Made by a program: the position numbers and the translations under genes | Shown: piece by piece, positions 11,250 to 21,705 of the stretch | How positions within the stretch are numbered: position 1 is the first letter of the stretch | Layout: each line of letters starts with the position of its first letter | The notes under the pieces: model-generated | What the model was told of the DNA's origin: nothing | Seen by the model: the letters and a program-made list of their open reading frames with translations, nothing else | The model's database searches: none | Assembly (NCBI GenBank): GCA_021442155.1 | Contig: CM038214.1 | Span: forward strand, 22,221,808 to 22,285,807 | DNA from: Cymbidium sinense | Taxonomy: Eukaryota; Streptophyta; Magnoliopsida; Asparagales; Orchidaceae | Direction: 5' to 3' | DNA: 64,000 nt

Positions 11250-12440
11250 AGAGTAGAATGATCATTTTACATTGGATTTGATTTGGGCAGATTTAAAATG
11301 AGCCAAAAGTGGTTAGCCCAAATTTCAAGTCAATTAGAGTTGATTTGGTTAGGTTTGGCTCAATTTGACTCATTTAGGTCAAATTGGGTTAGGTTGGGTC
11401 AAGTTGACCAATTGGTCAACTTGGGTCAAACCAAGGGTTGATTCAAGTTCATATGATCATTTGGGTGGTTCAATTAGTTTGGTTTAGTTTGGCTTAGATT
11501 TGATTTTGGCTCATTTGAATTCATTTCGGTCAAATGGGTTAAGTTGACCAATTTGACCAAATTGGCCAAATTATCTTGGGTTGGGTGTTGGTTTGGGTTT
11601 AGTTCACCAATTGAAGATGATTGTAGGCTTTGGTTTTAATTTAGGCCAACTTTAACCTTTAGGTTAATTTAGGCTAAGTAGGTCAATTGAGTAGAATTGG
11701 GTCCAATCATGACTTTGGTCAAGTTCAACAATCAATTTGGAATGAACTTGAGCCATTGGTTGCAATCAATTTGGTTTATATTTTGATTTGACCCAATTTT
11801 GTCTTTAAGTCAATTTGGGTCAACTTGGGTCAAAAGGTCCAATTGGGTTTGGTTTGACTCAATTGAAGGTCAAGTCATAATCAAATATTGTTTTTTATTT
11901 GGTATGAATCATTAATTTCAAGGGATTTGGCTTAGGTTGAAATTTGGCTAGTTTAGGTTCATATAGGTTAAGGCATTGACTTGGTCAAATGACCAAGTTG
12001 GCTTATTTTGACCCAATTTGTGATAATTGATCGATCTAGGGTGATCAACAATCATGATGAGAGGTTTTGATGGGCTTGGTTCAATCTAATTTGGGTAGGA
12101 TTAAAACTTAGCTCAAATAGGTTCAATTGGCCACTTTGGGTCAAGTGAACCAATTGGGTTTAGTTGGCCTTATTTCGGGTTGAGTTTGATTTAGTTGAGT
12201 TTATATAAGGTTTTGATTGGCTTGGTTCAATCCAATTTGGGTAGGATTAAAACTTGGCTCAAATAGGTTGAATTGGCCACTTTGGGTCAAGTGAACCAAT
12301 TGGGTTTAGTTGGCTTGATTTTGGGTTGAGTTTGATTTAGTTGAGTTTATATATGGATTTGGGATTGATATATAAATTCAATTACAATTTTCTTGGGTTG
12401 AAATGAGTTTTGGTTAATTTGAACATTTCAAGTTAAGTTG
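11250..12440. repeat. GGTCAA/TTGACC-rich tract with W-box-like words and palindromes
   Basis: A low-complexity tract built from TTGGGTCAA, GGTCAAATT, TTGACCAA and TTGGTTTGG words; more than fifteen GTCAA/TTGAC occurrences are visible by eye. A perfect 24-bp palindrome lies at 11400-11423, with core GTTGACCAATTGGTCAAC. TTGACC/T is the core bound by WRKY factors in plants, so the tract could respond to them if it is an LTR promoter region. That role is inference only. The tract is preserved, diverged, in the copy at 38760-39780. Confidence 0.6.
12068..12353. repeat. Tandem duplication, period about 146 bp
   Basis: The segment starting with CTTGGTTCAATC at 12075 repeats at 12221 with only a few differences and carries the same AGGATTAAAACTT word. 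The second copy of the element (39540-39690) has a single unit, so the duplication arose after the two copies separated or was lost there. Confidence 0.8.
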
Positions 12441-12780
12441 GGTTTGACTTAGGTTGATTTTGGTTTGGCTTGATGATTGTAGATTTCATTTATATTTGTG
12501 AATATGATTGAAGCTATGATTGATTCATGAGAAAATCAATTGAAATTGGGTTTTGGAATGAAGGAATTTGGCTAAGTCCATGGAGTTGAGTCATGTGGCT
12601 TAGGTTTGGATTTTGATTTGGTTTTATTTAGTTTTGATGATTTAAATGTATATTTCATTTAAATTTGTGAAGATGATTGAAAATATTATTGATTTGTGAG
12701 AAAATCAATTGAGTTTGACTTGATTTGGATTAAGATTTGGCTATGTCCATGGGTGGAAAACCTTCTTATTGGCCACCCAA

Positions 12781-13594
12781 AACAAAATATGTCCCAGCTA
12801 CCAGGAGTACACCTATTATCCATATAGACATATAATCTAGTTCATAAAATGAGTTTTAACTGGTTAGCACACCAGCAAGCTCTTCTCAGCAGTAGATTTA
12901 TTTGGAGGTGACACTTGAGCCAGATAGCGATGAAGACTGGGCTCCAAAGCAAAGCATAAGTGTATCCAAGTCTATATGTGAAACAGTTAGACATCGATTG
13001 GGAACCTTAGCTCTAACCCTACTTTCCTCTCAAAAAGCTAAGGGTTTGGTAGTTAAAAAATCCCCTAAGTCATCCACAAGTGTGAAGACTCAAAGGTTCT
13101 TTCTGGGAACATCATGCTCAAGTCAAGAAGTTGATGTAGAACTTGGGGATGATTCATATAAAGATTTAATAGAATTGCCTTTTGATTGGTACTTGCCTTT
13201 TGTTCATAATTTTGCAAAGAAAGGGTTAATCCCACATACTTGGTCAAAGCACAGGCCAGACTACTTTGAAAGAATATGGAAGAACCAATGCAAAAGCTCT
13301 CAATCAAGACTGGGACTAGGATTCGGTACTATGGGTCGTGTTGATGATGATGATTACTGCTTGGTCATCACCAATTATTTGGAATTTCATAAGTTCTTTT
13401 CAAATCATATTAACTCATATGAGGAGCTATGCTTAAAAACTTCACATGATCTAGATGATTTTGAAGTTAAACGTGCACCACTAGAGTTCGAAGAAGAGAT
13501 CAATTCAACCATTGACGAGCTCAAGGAAATTAACTTAAGAACAGATAAAGATCCATGCCTGACATACATCAGTTCTTTGTTGAATGAAATGTAA
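12781..13594 (+). pseudogene. pol: Protease-to-RT linker region of the Tat polyprotein
   Basis: A 230-codon open frame (12902-13594) lies directly upstream of the RT remnant on the same strand. It is rich in Ser and Lys at its N-terminus, with an aromatic segment F-D-W-Y-L-P-F-V-H-N-F and an acidic C-terminus. I see no enzyme motif. The inverted Tat copy repeats the second half (59267-59722, minus strand), so it belongs to the retrotransposon and is not a host gene. The ATG at 12902 is probably fortuitous: in the living element this would be internal to the polyprotein. The protease itself seems to have been lost or displaced by the nested repeat. Confidence 0.6.
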
Positions 13595-13599
13595 ACCAA

Positions 13600-14345
13600 T
13601 GACTTAGGCTATTAATTGAGTTTAAGTACAACTTTGCACTGAGTTAGGAAGAGATTCCTGGATTGGCTTCTAACGTAGCAGTCCATAAACTAGCAATAGA
13701 GCCTACTGCTAAACCTATTAAGCATGGTTTTAGATGCTTGTGATTAAACATAGAACAACATGTCATTTCTGAAGTCAAGAAACTGATCGATGCTGGCATC
13801 ATCCAGAATGAAAAATACCCTTCTTGGTTAGCCAGTGTCATCCTTGTTAAGAAAAAGAATCACCAAATTCATATATGCATCAATTTTAGAGATTTAAATA
13901 AGGCCCTACCTGGTTAGCCAACATTGTCCCAATTAAGAAAAAGAATTTCCAAATTCACATATGCATCGATTTTAAGGATTTAATTGAGGTATGTCCAAAA
14001 AATAAATTTTGACTACCAATCCCGATGCTGATGGTAGACATTGCCTCATCTCATGCAGTCTTCTCTTTCATGGATGGCTCATTTAGATATAACTAAATAA
14101 AGATTGCCCTAGAAGATGAAAGAAACACTACTTTTAGAACCCTGATCAAAATCTGTTGCTATAAGGTCATGCCTTTCAGCCTTAAAAATGATGACTTCAT
14201 TAGTATGACTCAAATCTTTGATGAACTCATTCGTTATCAAGTTGAGTGCTATGTCGATTATCTCTTGGTCAAAAGTATAGAAAAGGAAGACCATCTCTTT
14301 GACTTGATTGTAATTTTCAAATAGTTAAGACAATTTAACCTCAAA
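13600..14345 (+). pseudogene. pol: Reverse transcriptase domain, Ty3/gypsy (fingers and palm), decayed
   Basis: Across several frames the RT signature is clear: A-V-H-K-L-A-I-E-P, then V-K-K-L-I-D-A-G-I-I-Q, W-L-A-S-V-I-L-V-K-K-K-N, C-I-N-F-R-D-L-N-K-A, S-F-M-D-G, Y-K-V-M-P-F-S-L-K-N and Y-V-D-Y-L-L-V-K-S. This enzyme copies element RNA into DNA in the virus-like particle. Lesions: an 86-bp internal duplication (13825 and 13911) that breaks the frame, stop codons, and Y-V-D-Y (14250-14261) where Y-V-D-D is needed, so the second metal-binding Asp is lost. It is inactive. Confidence 0.9.
13825..13996 (+). repeat. 86-bp tandem duplication inside the RT region
   Basis: TGGTTAGCCA at 13825 recurs at 13911, and the two ~86-bp halves encode the same RT segment (W-L-A...K-K-K-N...H-I-C-I). 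They differ at many sites, for example AGTGTCATCC versus AACATTGTCC. The period is not a multiple of three, so the frame shifts. The inverted copy (about 58940-59030) has only one such unit. Confidence 0.85.
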
Positions 14346-14915
14346 ATGAATCCCTTGAAGTGTGCTTTAGGAGTAGCTTCAGGGAAATTCCTTGGGTTAG
14401 TTATCCGACACCACAAAATCAAAATTGATCTGAAGAAGATCAAGGCAGTATTAGAAATGCCACCACCAAAAAGTTTAACTCAATTCAGATCATTCCAAGG
14501 GTGGTTGGCATATCTAAGATGCTTTATATCCAACCAATCGGGAAGATGTCAATCATTCTTAGCACTTATCAAAAAGGACATGAAGTTCAAGTGGGATGAT
14601 AAGTGTGAGCACACCTTCGAAGACATCAAACATTACCTGATGATGCCATCGGTTCTAGCAGCCCCTATCCCGGGCAAGCCACTCATACTTTACACTACTG
14701 CATTAGATGACTCCCTTGGTGCTTTATTTGTCCAAGCTAATGATGAAGGGAAGGAAAATGCACTCTACTTCCTCAGCCATCATCTAATCCCTACTGAGGT
14801 TAATTATCCACCCATCAAGAAGCATTGCCTAGCTTTAATCTTTACATCCCAAAATCTACAACACTACATGCTTCCTCATAATGTGAACTTAATCTCTAGG
14901 ATCAATCCACTATAG
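14346..14915 (+). pseudogene. pol: RT connection plus RNase H domain of the Tat element
   Basis: A 189-codon uninterrupted stretch begins N-P-L-K-C-A-L-G-V-A-S-G-K-F-L-G, the RT thumb/connection. It continues through S-L-T-Q-F-R-S-F-Q-G into F-K-W-D-D-K-C-E-H-T-F and the RNase H part with L-Y-T-T-A-L-D-D-S-L-G-A and E-N-A-L-Y-F-L-S-H. RNase H removes the RNA strand during reverse transcription. The usual A-S/T at the start of the RNase H core is altered. The ATG at 14346 is internal to the polyprotein, not a true start. Flanking regions have stops. A homologous segment is found on the minus strand at 58062-58600. Confidence 0.88.
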
Positions 14916-15049
14916 TATCTCATGACACAACCAATGCTATCTAGATAGTTGGCACGACGGTCAGTGATCCTCTCATAATTTGCACTACCTTTGTGCCCCT
15001 CTGCTCAGAGAAAGGATAAATGCTAGGGGATTTCTTAGCAGCATGCCCA

Positions 15050-15570
15050 CTTCCAGTTGACTCTCTGCTTAGTGATGATCTCCCCGATGAATAAATCATG
15101 AATTTAGGAGATACTAGCATTCATTACTGGGAGATGTACTTCTATGGTGCCGCTTCCTCTCAAAGAGGAGAAGAATCACAATCTACTATTCCAAAAAAGG
15201 TAGGGTTAGGAATAGTTCTCTTAACTCTAGACCACCGTATGATGAGATTCACATATCATCTGCCCAATCCTTGCACCAATAATGAAGCCAAATCTAAGGC
15301 TTTGACTCAGTCTAGACTTAGCCATTACTCTAAGCATCTAGAACATCAACATCTTTGGGTATTCTCAGCTAGCTATTAACCATATCGTTGAGTCCTATAA
15401 GGTTATAAAGCCCAAGATCCATCTCTACCATAAGTTCACCATAGAGTTATTAGCCCAAATCCTAAAGGTTACCATTTATAAGATTCCTCGAGGAGAGAAT
15501 GCCATAGCGTATGCTTTAGCTAAGTTTGCCAAGGAGTTGGCATGTCTAGAGGATGAGTCCATCTCAATAA
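15050..15570 (+). pseudogene. pol: Second (archaeal-type) RNase H domain, the marker of the Tat lineage
   Basis: The open frame 15098-15379 reads W-E-M-Y-F-Y-G-A-A-S-S-Q, G-L-G-I-V-L-L-T and C-T-N-N-E-A-K-S-K-A-L. This is an RVT_3-type RNase H located between the retroviral RNase H and integrase. Among plant Ty3/gypsy elements this extra domain marks the Tat (Ogre/Retand-like) clade. The first catalytic Asp is replaced (Y-F-Y-G instead of Y-F-D-G); the minus-strand copy keeps Y-F-D-G. The frame breaks after 15379, and remnants continue to about 15570 (for example I-P-R-G-E-N, about 15483-15500). Confidence 0.8.
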
Positions 15571-16617
15571 AGGTCCAAAATAGATAAGTCTTATTCCTTA
15601 ATTATATTGAACTCATCAAAAATTACTCTCTTGAAGGGGAGGTTGCCATTACCAAGAAGGATGAGGAGTTAGATTGGATGCAACCATTCATACATTTCCT
15701 AAATAAAGGAAAACTACCTTAAGAAAAGTCCTAAGCTTAGTAAATGAAGCAAAGAGCACTTTCCTATGCTCTTGTGGATGGTGTCTTATACTAGTGGTCT
15801 TTCATTCATATATGGTTACATTATTTAGACAAGCATGAAGCTCGTAAGATCATGACTGAGGTACACTCAGGATTTTATGGGGCCAACCAATCCAATCTAA
15901 AGATTAAAGCCAAGATGAAGAGACTAGATACTACTAGCCATCGATGATTAAAGATTTCATGGATACGGCTGGGAGATGCCACCAATGTCAAATACATGGT
16001 GTGGTCCTATACTAACCACCCAACATTCTATATCCTACATTGGCCTCATGGCCATTCAGTGTTGGGTTAATATAGTGGGTCGATTGATCCTCCTTCTTTC
16101 AAGGGTCACCGTTCATCTTAGCTATCTACTTTTCCAAATGACAAGATGATTATTTCGAAAGGTCACAGCTCAGCATGTGCTCCAGTTTTTTAGGAATTAT
16201 ATCATATAAAAGTTCAGAGTGCCTTGATGAATTATATCTTATAATGGTACTGCATTCAAGACCATCGAGCTCAAAAACTTTGCTCGTAGACATAGCATAG
16301 ATTGGAGATATTATACTATCAACTACCAGAGGGAAAATGGCTTAGCAGAAGCCTTCAAGAAAACTCTCATCTAAATACTAAAGAAGATACTTGATAACAA
16401 CAAGCGATAGGGGCATGAGCAGTTAGTTGAAGCCTTATGGGCCTACCATATAGAACTCCAACTAAGTCTACTTTTTCTCCTTAGTGTATGGGCCCGAAGC
16501 TGTTCTATAATTATAAGTTCAACTCTCATCACTAAGGATAGCTATGGGTAGCAAAATCATAACAGAGTAGAACTCCAAGTTGTAGTTAGAAGAGCTCGAA
16601 GGTTTGGAGGAGAGATG
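15571..16617 (+). pseudogene. pol: Integrase remnant (zinc-binding and core domains)
   Basis: Segments in several frames show the His/Cys zinc-binding region (H-E-A-R-K-I-M-T-E-V-H-S-G-F-Y-G near 15835-15885, then C-H-Q-C near 15980). They also show a core ending in R-E-N-G-L-A-E-A-F near 16330, so the last catalytic Glu is retained. The middle acidic position reads S-Y-N-G-T-A-F (about 16236-16256), so the second Asp is lost. Integrase joins element cDNA to the chromosome. The C-terminal domain is missing: just after GGAGGAGAGATGCCTGTG (16604-16621) the sequence jumps to the 3' tandem region, whereas the minus-strand copy keeps that domain at 55968-56237. Confidence 0.82.
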
Positions 16618-18989
16618 CCTGTGGGCTACTCTAGTTGAGATAACTCCCCCAACAGCACTTACTCAGTAGATGCTCTAGGTAAGTCTGACGTGTTACCCTG
16701 TTAGTTTGTCATCCAGTGGTCTTCTTACTTTGGAGGATGTAAATCTATTATGTTTTCCTTCCTTACTTGGCCACTATACACCAATGAGAGCCTTGTTAGT
16801 TTGATGGGCCTTACTTTATGGCCGGTAAGCTACCTCATGTTTACTTCATTTAAGAGGGTGGGAGTATGCTACACTTTCTTCTTATATTAGCCTTCATGCA
16901 TTGATTGGGTTGAGTATATTTGAGGTTTGGGATAAGTCCCCTAGCGGCTCCTTCCCTCTTGATGCTTCAATTTGGGTCTAGTCCTTCCTCGGGGCTCTCT
17001 GCTTAGTAGTCGCTCTAGGTCAGATAGCATTTGTCCCATTGATGATATACTATCCCAATGATCAGTTTTGCTTGGAAAGTTGTAAGCTACATGCTTTCTT
17101 TTAAGGTTGATCATTGCACACCAATGGGCACCTTAGGTTGCTTGGTTCTCACTATGCTAATGGATACACCACTCATGATGATAGATACACCATAGGTTGG
17201 TTGGTTCTTGCATAAGATACACCACTTATGAAAGATGTAAGTTTGCTATGCTTTCTTTATAGTTTGCCACAGTACACTTATAGGCTTTCTTTTTCATAGC
17301 TCATGATAATGCCCCTAGTAGCACCTCCCCTGTAAGCACTATATTTGGATTACATCCTTGGTGACCATATTTAGACACTACTTGGGTTGCTATCACATTT
17401 CCTAATAACCACTCTTGTGGTTGGAGAATATGTCCTATGAATGTGCAAATTCTCCCTTGGTCTAATAAATCTAAGATAGATTAAAGCTGACATAGCCCCT
17501 TCTCAATGTCATCCCTCATGCACCAACAAGGTCCATAAAAATATAAACAAATATATATATTCACTTGTGGATTAGGCGAACACTCATAGTGGTACTTTTT
17601 CTCTAGTAGGTATCCTATCTTTAGGACAGTGTCAAGAAAACTTGCTATAAGAATCACTTGACTACTCTTGATTTGATATAAGTCCCTAGCAGCATTCACT
17701 CAGTAGTCACCCCTAAGTCGGGTTCAATTTGTTGTGCTATGAACAGGTCAGCCCAACGATTTTCCCCTGCTTTAGAAGATTTAAGTGTGCTACACATTCT
17801 TCCCAGCATAACCGTAGCACACTGAAAGGCAACCCCTTAGGTTGGCTAGCTCTACCCTATGGCTAGTAGGCTATCCCTTTGGATTTATAAATTTGAGATA
17901 GGACAAGTCCGATATAGCCCCTTCTCAGTGGGTCCATTACACACCAACATGGTCTATAATTTAAATCTATCAAATTTTACTGAGCTCACATCCCTAGTGG
18001 ATATGCCCTCAATTTGAAATAAAACTAAACCAAACTAACCATATCAAATGGCATGAAATTAAGATAATATTAATTTAGACTACTTTTGAGTTGAAATAAG
18101 TCCCTAGCGACATTCACTCAATAGTCGCACTAGGTCAGGTTTGATTTGTTGTGCATCTAACAAGTCACCCCAGCAGTTGTTCCACACTTTGGAAGATGTA
18201 AGTATGCTATGCCTTCTTCCTAGCACAATTGTTGCACACCGAAAGGAAACCCCTTAGCTTGGGTAGCTCTACCCTACAGCTGACTTTGGATTTGTAAACC
18301 TGAGGTAGTTCAAAGTTGATATAACCCCTTCTTAATGGGTCCATCACACACCGACAGGGTCCATACATTAACTCATATTAAATTAAACCCAATCTGATTT
18401 TTTCCAGTGGAGTTAAATCACACTCTTTTCCCTAGTGGAGTTAAATCACACTCTTTTCCCTAGTGGAGCCCTAAATCATATGTAAATAAGTCAAGCAAAT
18501 AAATTTAATTCAAAACCAACCTCCCCAGTGGAAGAAAGCTAAACCAATTCCCCCAATAGAGTCTAAATCAAAGAAATCCAACCAAACTCTTATCCCTAGT
18601 AGATACATCCCCAATCAAATCTATGACATCAAACTCAAATCCTAATCTTCTGTAGATTGCCAGAACTTACTTCCCTAGTGGAAGGTTCATATACTTGATC
18701 CCTAATGGACTCGAGCTAGCAAATATGCCTCCACATCAATTAAAACAAAATAAATAAAAGTTGATTCGATCTTAATCTCTGGTGGATTATGGACTCTTAT
18801 CTCAAGAGGATCCAAACCAAATTCAAACTTTAGCCCCAAACATATTTTCTTCTTCTATGACCTCGACATAGACCCCTCACATGTCATGTCCAATGCATGT
18901 GAGATCCCCTAGCAGATCTCCCTCCATGTCCTTGACATGGAATTCTCATCAAATCTTATTTCTTTTCTTATGCACACCTTTAATACTTC
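16618..18989 (+). repeat. 3' tandem-repeat region of the Tat element
   Basis: Noncoding modules of a few hundred bp repeat with variation. The clearest pair starts at ATTCACTCAGTAGTC (17694) and ATTCACTCAATAGTC (18112), 418 bp apart. Both contain GAAGAT-TAAGTGTGCTA-like and CCCCTTCTCAGTGGGTCCAT-like words. More diverged modules lie at 16655-17540. Tat-type elements are known for tandem repeats between pol and the 3' LTR. From about 17980 to 18930 the words CCCTAGTGGA/CCCTAGTAGA recur every few dozen bp. The minus-strand counterpart is 53661-55967. Confidence 0.75.
18407..18466 (+). repeat. 28-bp direct repeat, two copies and a partial third
   Basis: GTGGAGTTAAATCACACTCT plus TTTCCCTA occurs at 18407 and 18435, and a third GTGGAG starts at 18463. 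It lies within the CCCTAGTGGA-rich part of the Tat 3' region. Confidence 0.9.
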
Positions 18990-19866
18990 AACCAAAAGCC
19001 TAACAATGTATTCCTTCAAATTACATCATCCTAACATTGTAATCAACATTTTATGATTTGTGATGGTGCAAGCTCACTCTAACTATGCAATATCATGCTA
19101 AACATATTATAGTGTCAATTAACACACTATATTATATTATAAAATATGATGTTATATTATAATTTGCTAAAATATAATATATTGTCTAACATTACACCTC
19201 ATTATAATCACTTAAAAGGAACAAATGACAAAATTTTCTCAAAATATGAATAATGTTCATTTTGGATGTAAAATTATTATTTTTATTAGAAATGGTACAA
19301 AATTGCATAATTTTGGTGTTGCTTCTTGGTGTGTGCCATCAATTTGGCTAAATTCTTCCATCTCAACCTTCAAATTAACATTTTTGTGAGTTTTGACCCA
19401 ATGTATTATAACTAAAGTAAAACATACTAAAATGCACAATAACATTTAGTAAGACACCACCACATTCATATATATGTGAAGTTATATTATTTTGTACATT
19501 ATTTTTAATATGCTTTCATATAATATATTATCTTTCATTACACCTTAAAATGAATCGCTTTAAGCAAAAAAATTTATAAATTTTGGTTGAAAAATGAACA
19601 TTTATTTTGGATGCAAAATTCTACTATTTTGATTAAATTACACCATAACACACCCCCATTGATGTTCCCTAAAGCTTACCTTACTTTTGGCCAAATCCAT
19701 CATCTCAGCAGTATTTTTATGAATTATACTAGTACAAACTCTTCTTCATCATACTATAACAAACTAAATTATGTTAAAAAATAAGTAGTAATACACAATA
19801 GTATGCTATAATGCATGATGCTACACTATGTTATGGCATCCTATATTACGATAACATATTATATTA
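18990..19866. repeat. AT-rich satellite block, about 340-bp monomers
   Basis: Monomer landmarks (variants of CAAATTCCATCATCTCAAC followed by AACATTTTTATGA) occur at about 19016, 19355 and 19692, giving a spacing of about 338 bp. The block starts at the end of the Tat 3' region in both Tat copies, so it is either part of the element or was amplified with it. On the right it is cut within a monomer and joined to a TA-rich array block near 19866. No coding capacity. Confidence 0.78.
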
Positions 19867-21705
19867 GGTTTTTATTTTACCTTTTCAGGTATAGGTTTTA
19901 GGTTTTTATTTTAGGTTTATTTTTAGGTTTTATTTTTTAGTGTAGGTGTAGGTTTATTTTTAGTTTATTTTATTTTGTTTACTTTAGGGTATAAGTGTAG
20001 TTTATTTTAGGTTTTATTTATTTTCATTTAAGTTTAGGTTTATTTTATTTTGTTAATTTTAGGTTTACATTTTTTTTTAGTTTAGGGTTTATTTTTATTT
20101 GTTATTTATTTTTAGGTTTATATTTTAGGTTTAGGTTTTCATTTAATTTTTATTTTATTTTAAGTTTATTTTATTTTTTTATTTTATTTAGGTTTTATTT
20201 TTTGGTTTATTTTCTTTTTTAGTTTAGTTTAGGTTCTTATTTACATTATTTTATTTTAGTTTTTATTTTATATTTTATTTTATTTTTATGTTTAGGTATA
20301 GGTTTAGGTTTAGGTTTTAGTTTACATTTTTATTTTATTTTATTTTATTTAGGTTTTTTTATTTATTTTATTTCTAATTTTTATTTAGTTTAAGCTTTAT
20401 TTTTTAGGTTTTTATTATTTAGGGTTTAGTTTTTAGGGTTTGGAGTTTAGGGTTTAGGGTTTAGGGTTATAAGTTTTAGGGTTTATTGTTTAGGGTTTAG
20501 GGTTTAGGGTTTTAGGGTTTTAGGGTTTATGGTTTAGGGTTTAGGGTTTAGGATTTGAAGGTTTAGTGTTTAGGGTTTAGGGTTGCAGGTTTAGGGTTCA
20601 AGGTTTAGGGTTAGTTTTAGGGTTTAGGGTTTTGAGTTAGGGTTTTTTATTATAGTTTTAATTTATTTTTTATTTTTTTAAATTAAGTAAACTAGTAGGT
20701 TTAGGTTTATTTAATTTATTTAATTTATTTTTATTTAATTTAGTTTATTTTATTTTTATTTTTATTTAGGTTTAGTTTTATTTTTATTTAGTTTTGTTTA
20801 TTTATTTTAGGCTTTTTTATTTCAGTTTAGGTTTTTTATTTTATTTTATTTTTTAGGTTTAGGTTTATGTTTAGGTTTATTTTTTAGTTTTGTTTTATTT
20901 TTATTTTATTTTTAATGTTTAGGTTTTATTCTTTTATTTTTAGGTTTAGGTTTAGGTTTTTATTTTATTATTTTTAGGTTTAGGTTTTTAAGTTTTTATT
21001 TTAGGTTTCTTTTAGGTTTTATTTTTTAGTTTAGGTTTAAGTTTATTGTTAGTGTATTTTATTTTATTTAGGGTTTAGGTTTAGTTTCTTTTAGGTTTTG
21101 GTTTAGGTTTTATTTATTTTAGTTTTGTTTATTTTAGTTTAGTTTTTGTTTATTTTAATTTATTTATTTTAGGTTTTGTTTTTATTTTATTTTAGGGTTT
21201 AGGTTTTATTGTTTATTTTTTAGTTTATTTTTCAGGTTTAAATTTATATTTAGATTTTATTTTATTTTATTTAGGTTTATTTTATTTTTTTTTTAGGTTT
21301 AGTTTTATTTTTATCTAGGTTTTTTATTTTTTTTAGCTTAATTTAGTTTTATTTTTTATTTTATTTTATTTTTTTAGTTTAGGTTTAGGTTTGGGTTTTA
21401 ATTTAGGTTTTTATTTTACTTTAATTTTTTATTTTAGTTTGGTTTAGGTTTTTTATTTATTTTATTTTTAGGTTTTATTTAGTTTAGGTTTAGCTTTTCA
21501 GCTTTTAAGGGTTTATGGTTTAGGGTTTAGGGTCTAGGGTTTAAGGTTTAAGGTTTAAGTTTTAGAGTTTAGGTTTTAGGGTTTAGGGTTTTAGGGTTTA
21601 AGGTTTAGGGTTTAAGATTTTAGGGTTTAGGGTTGGGGTTTATGGTTGAGAGTTTAGGTTTTAGGTCTTGGGTCCAGGTTTTAGTTCAGGGTTTAGGGAT
21701 TTTGG
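19867..21705 (+). repeat. Composite telomere-like array B, first part
   Basis: TA-rich TTTAGG/TTTATTTT block to about 20420, TTTAGGG block to about 20650, boundary motif AATTAAGTAAACTAGTAGG near 20681, TA-rich block to about 21495, then TTTAGGG block to the T-tract of GRP fragment 3. The + strand is nearly free of C throughout. Confidence 0.87.

Larger units (their letters stand above)
7093..12780. mobile_element. LTR-like noncoding repeat (possible solo LTR) nested in the Tat element
   Basis: These 5.7 kb have no coding potential and separate the gag/pre-protease remnant from the linker/RT remnant. A partial second copy lies at 36082-39902 in an unrelated context, so it is an independent dispersed repeat. 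The parts, in order, are: AT-rich sequence with three ~250-bp repeats; a TTAATTAA-rich stretch (about 9050-9950); a less AT-rich middle with ACGT-containing motifs such as CACGTGG and CTACGTCACGG (10045-10135); and a tract rich in GGTCAA/TTGACC (11250-12440). A start at TG (7093) and flanking AACAA at 7088-7092 and 12781-12785 would fit a solo LTR. However, the right edge does not end in a clean CA, so the boundaries are tentative. Confidence 0.55.

Noticed and set aside
12902..13594. A host gene encoding a 230-residue protein
   Set aside because: It lies in line with the RT domain, and its second half recurs upstream of RT in the inverted Tat copy. It is retrotransposon linker sequence.
12781..16617. 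Endogenous pararetrovirus (caulimovirid-like) origin of the RT
   Set aside because: An integrase and a second RNase H follow the RT in Ty3/gypsy order, and there is no movement-protein-like segment.
17481..19784. Short open frames at 17481-17699, 19257-19445 and 19587-19784
   Set aside because: They fall in Tat 3' tandem modules and AT-rich satellite and are not kept in the other copies. They are chance frames.
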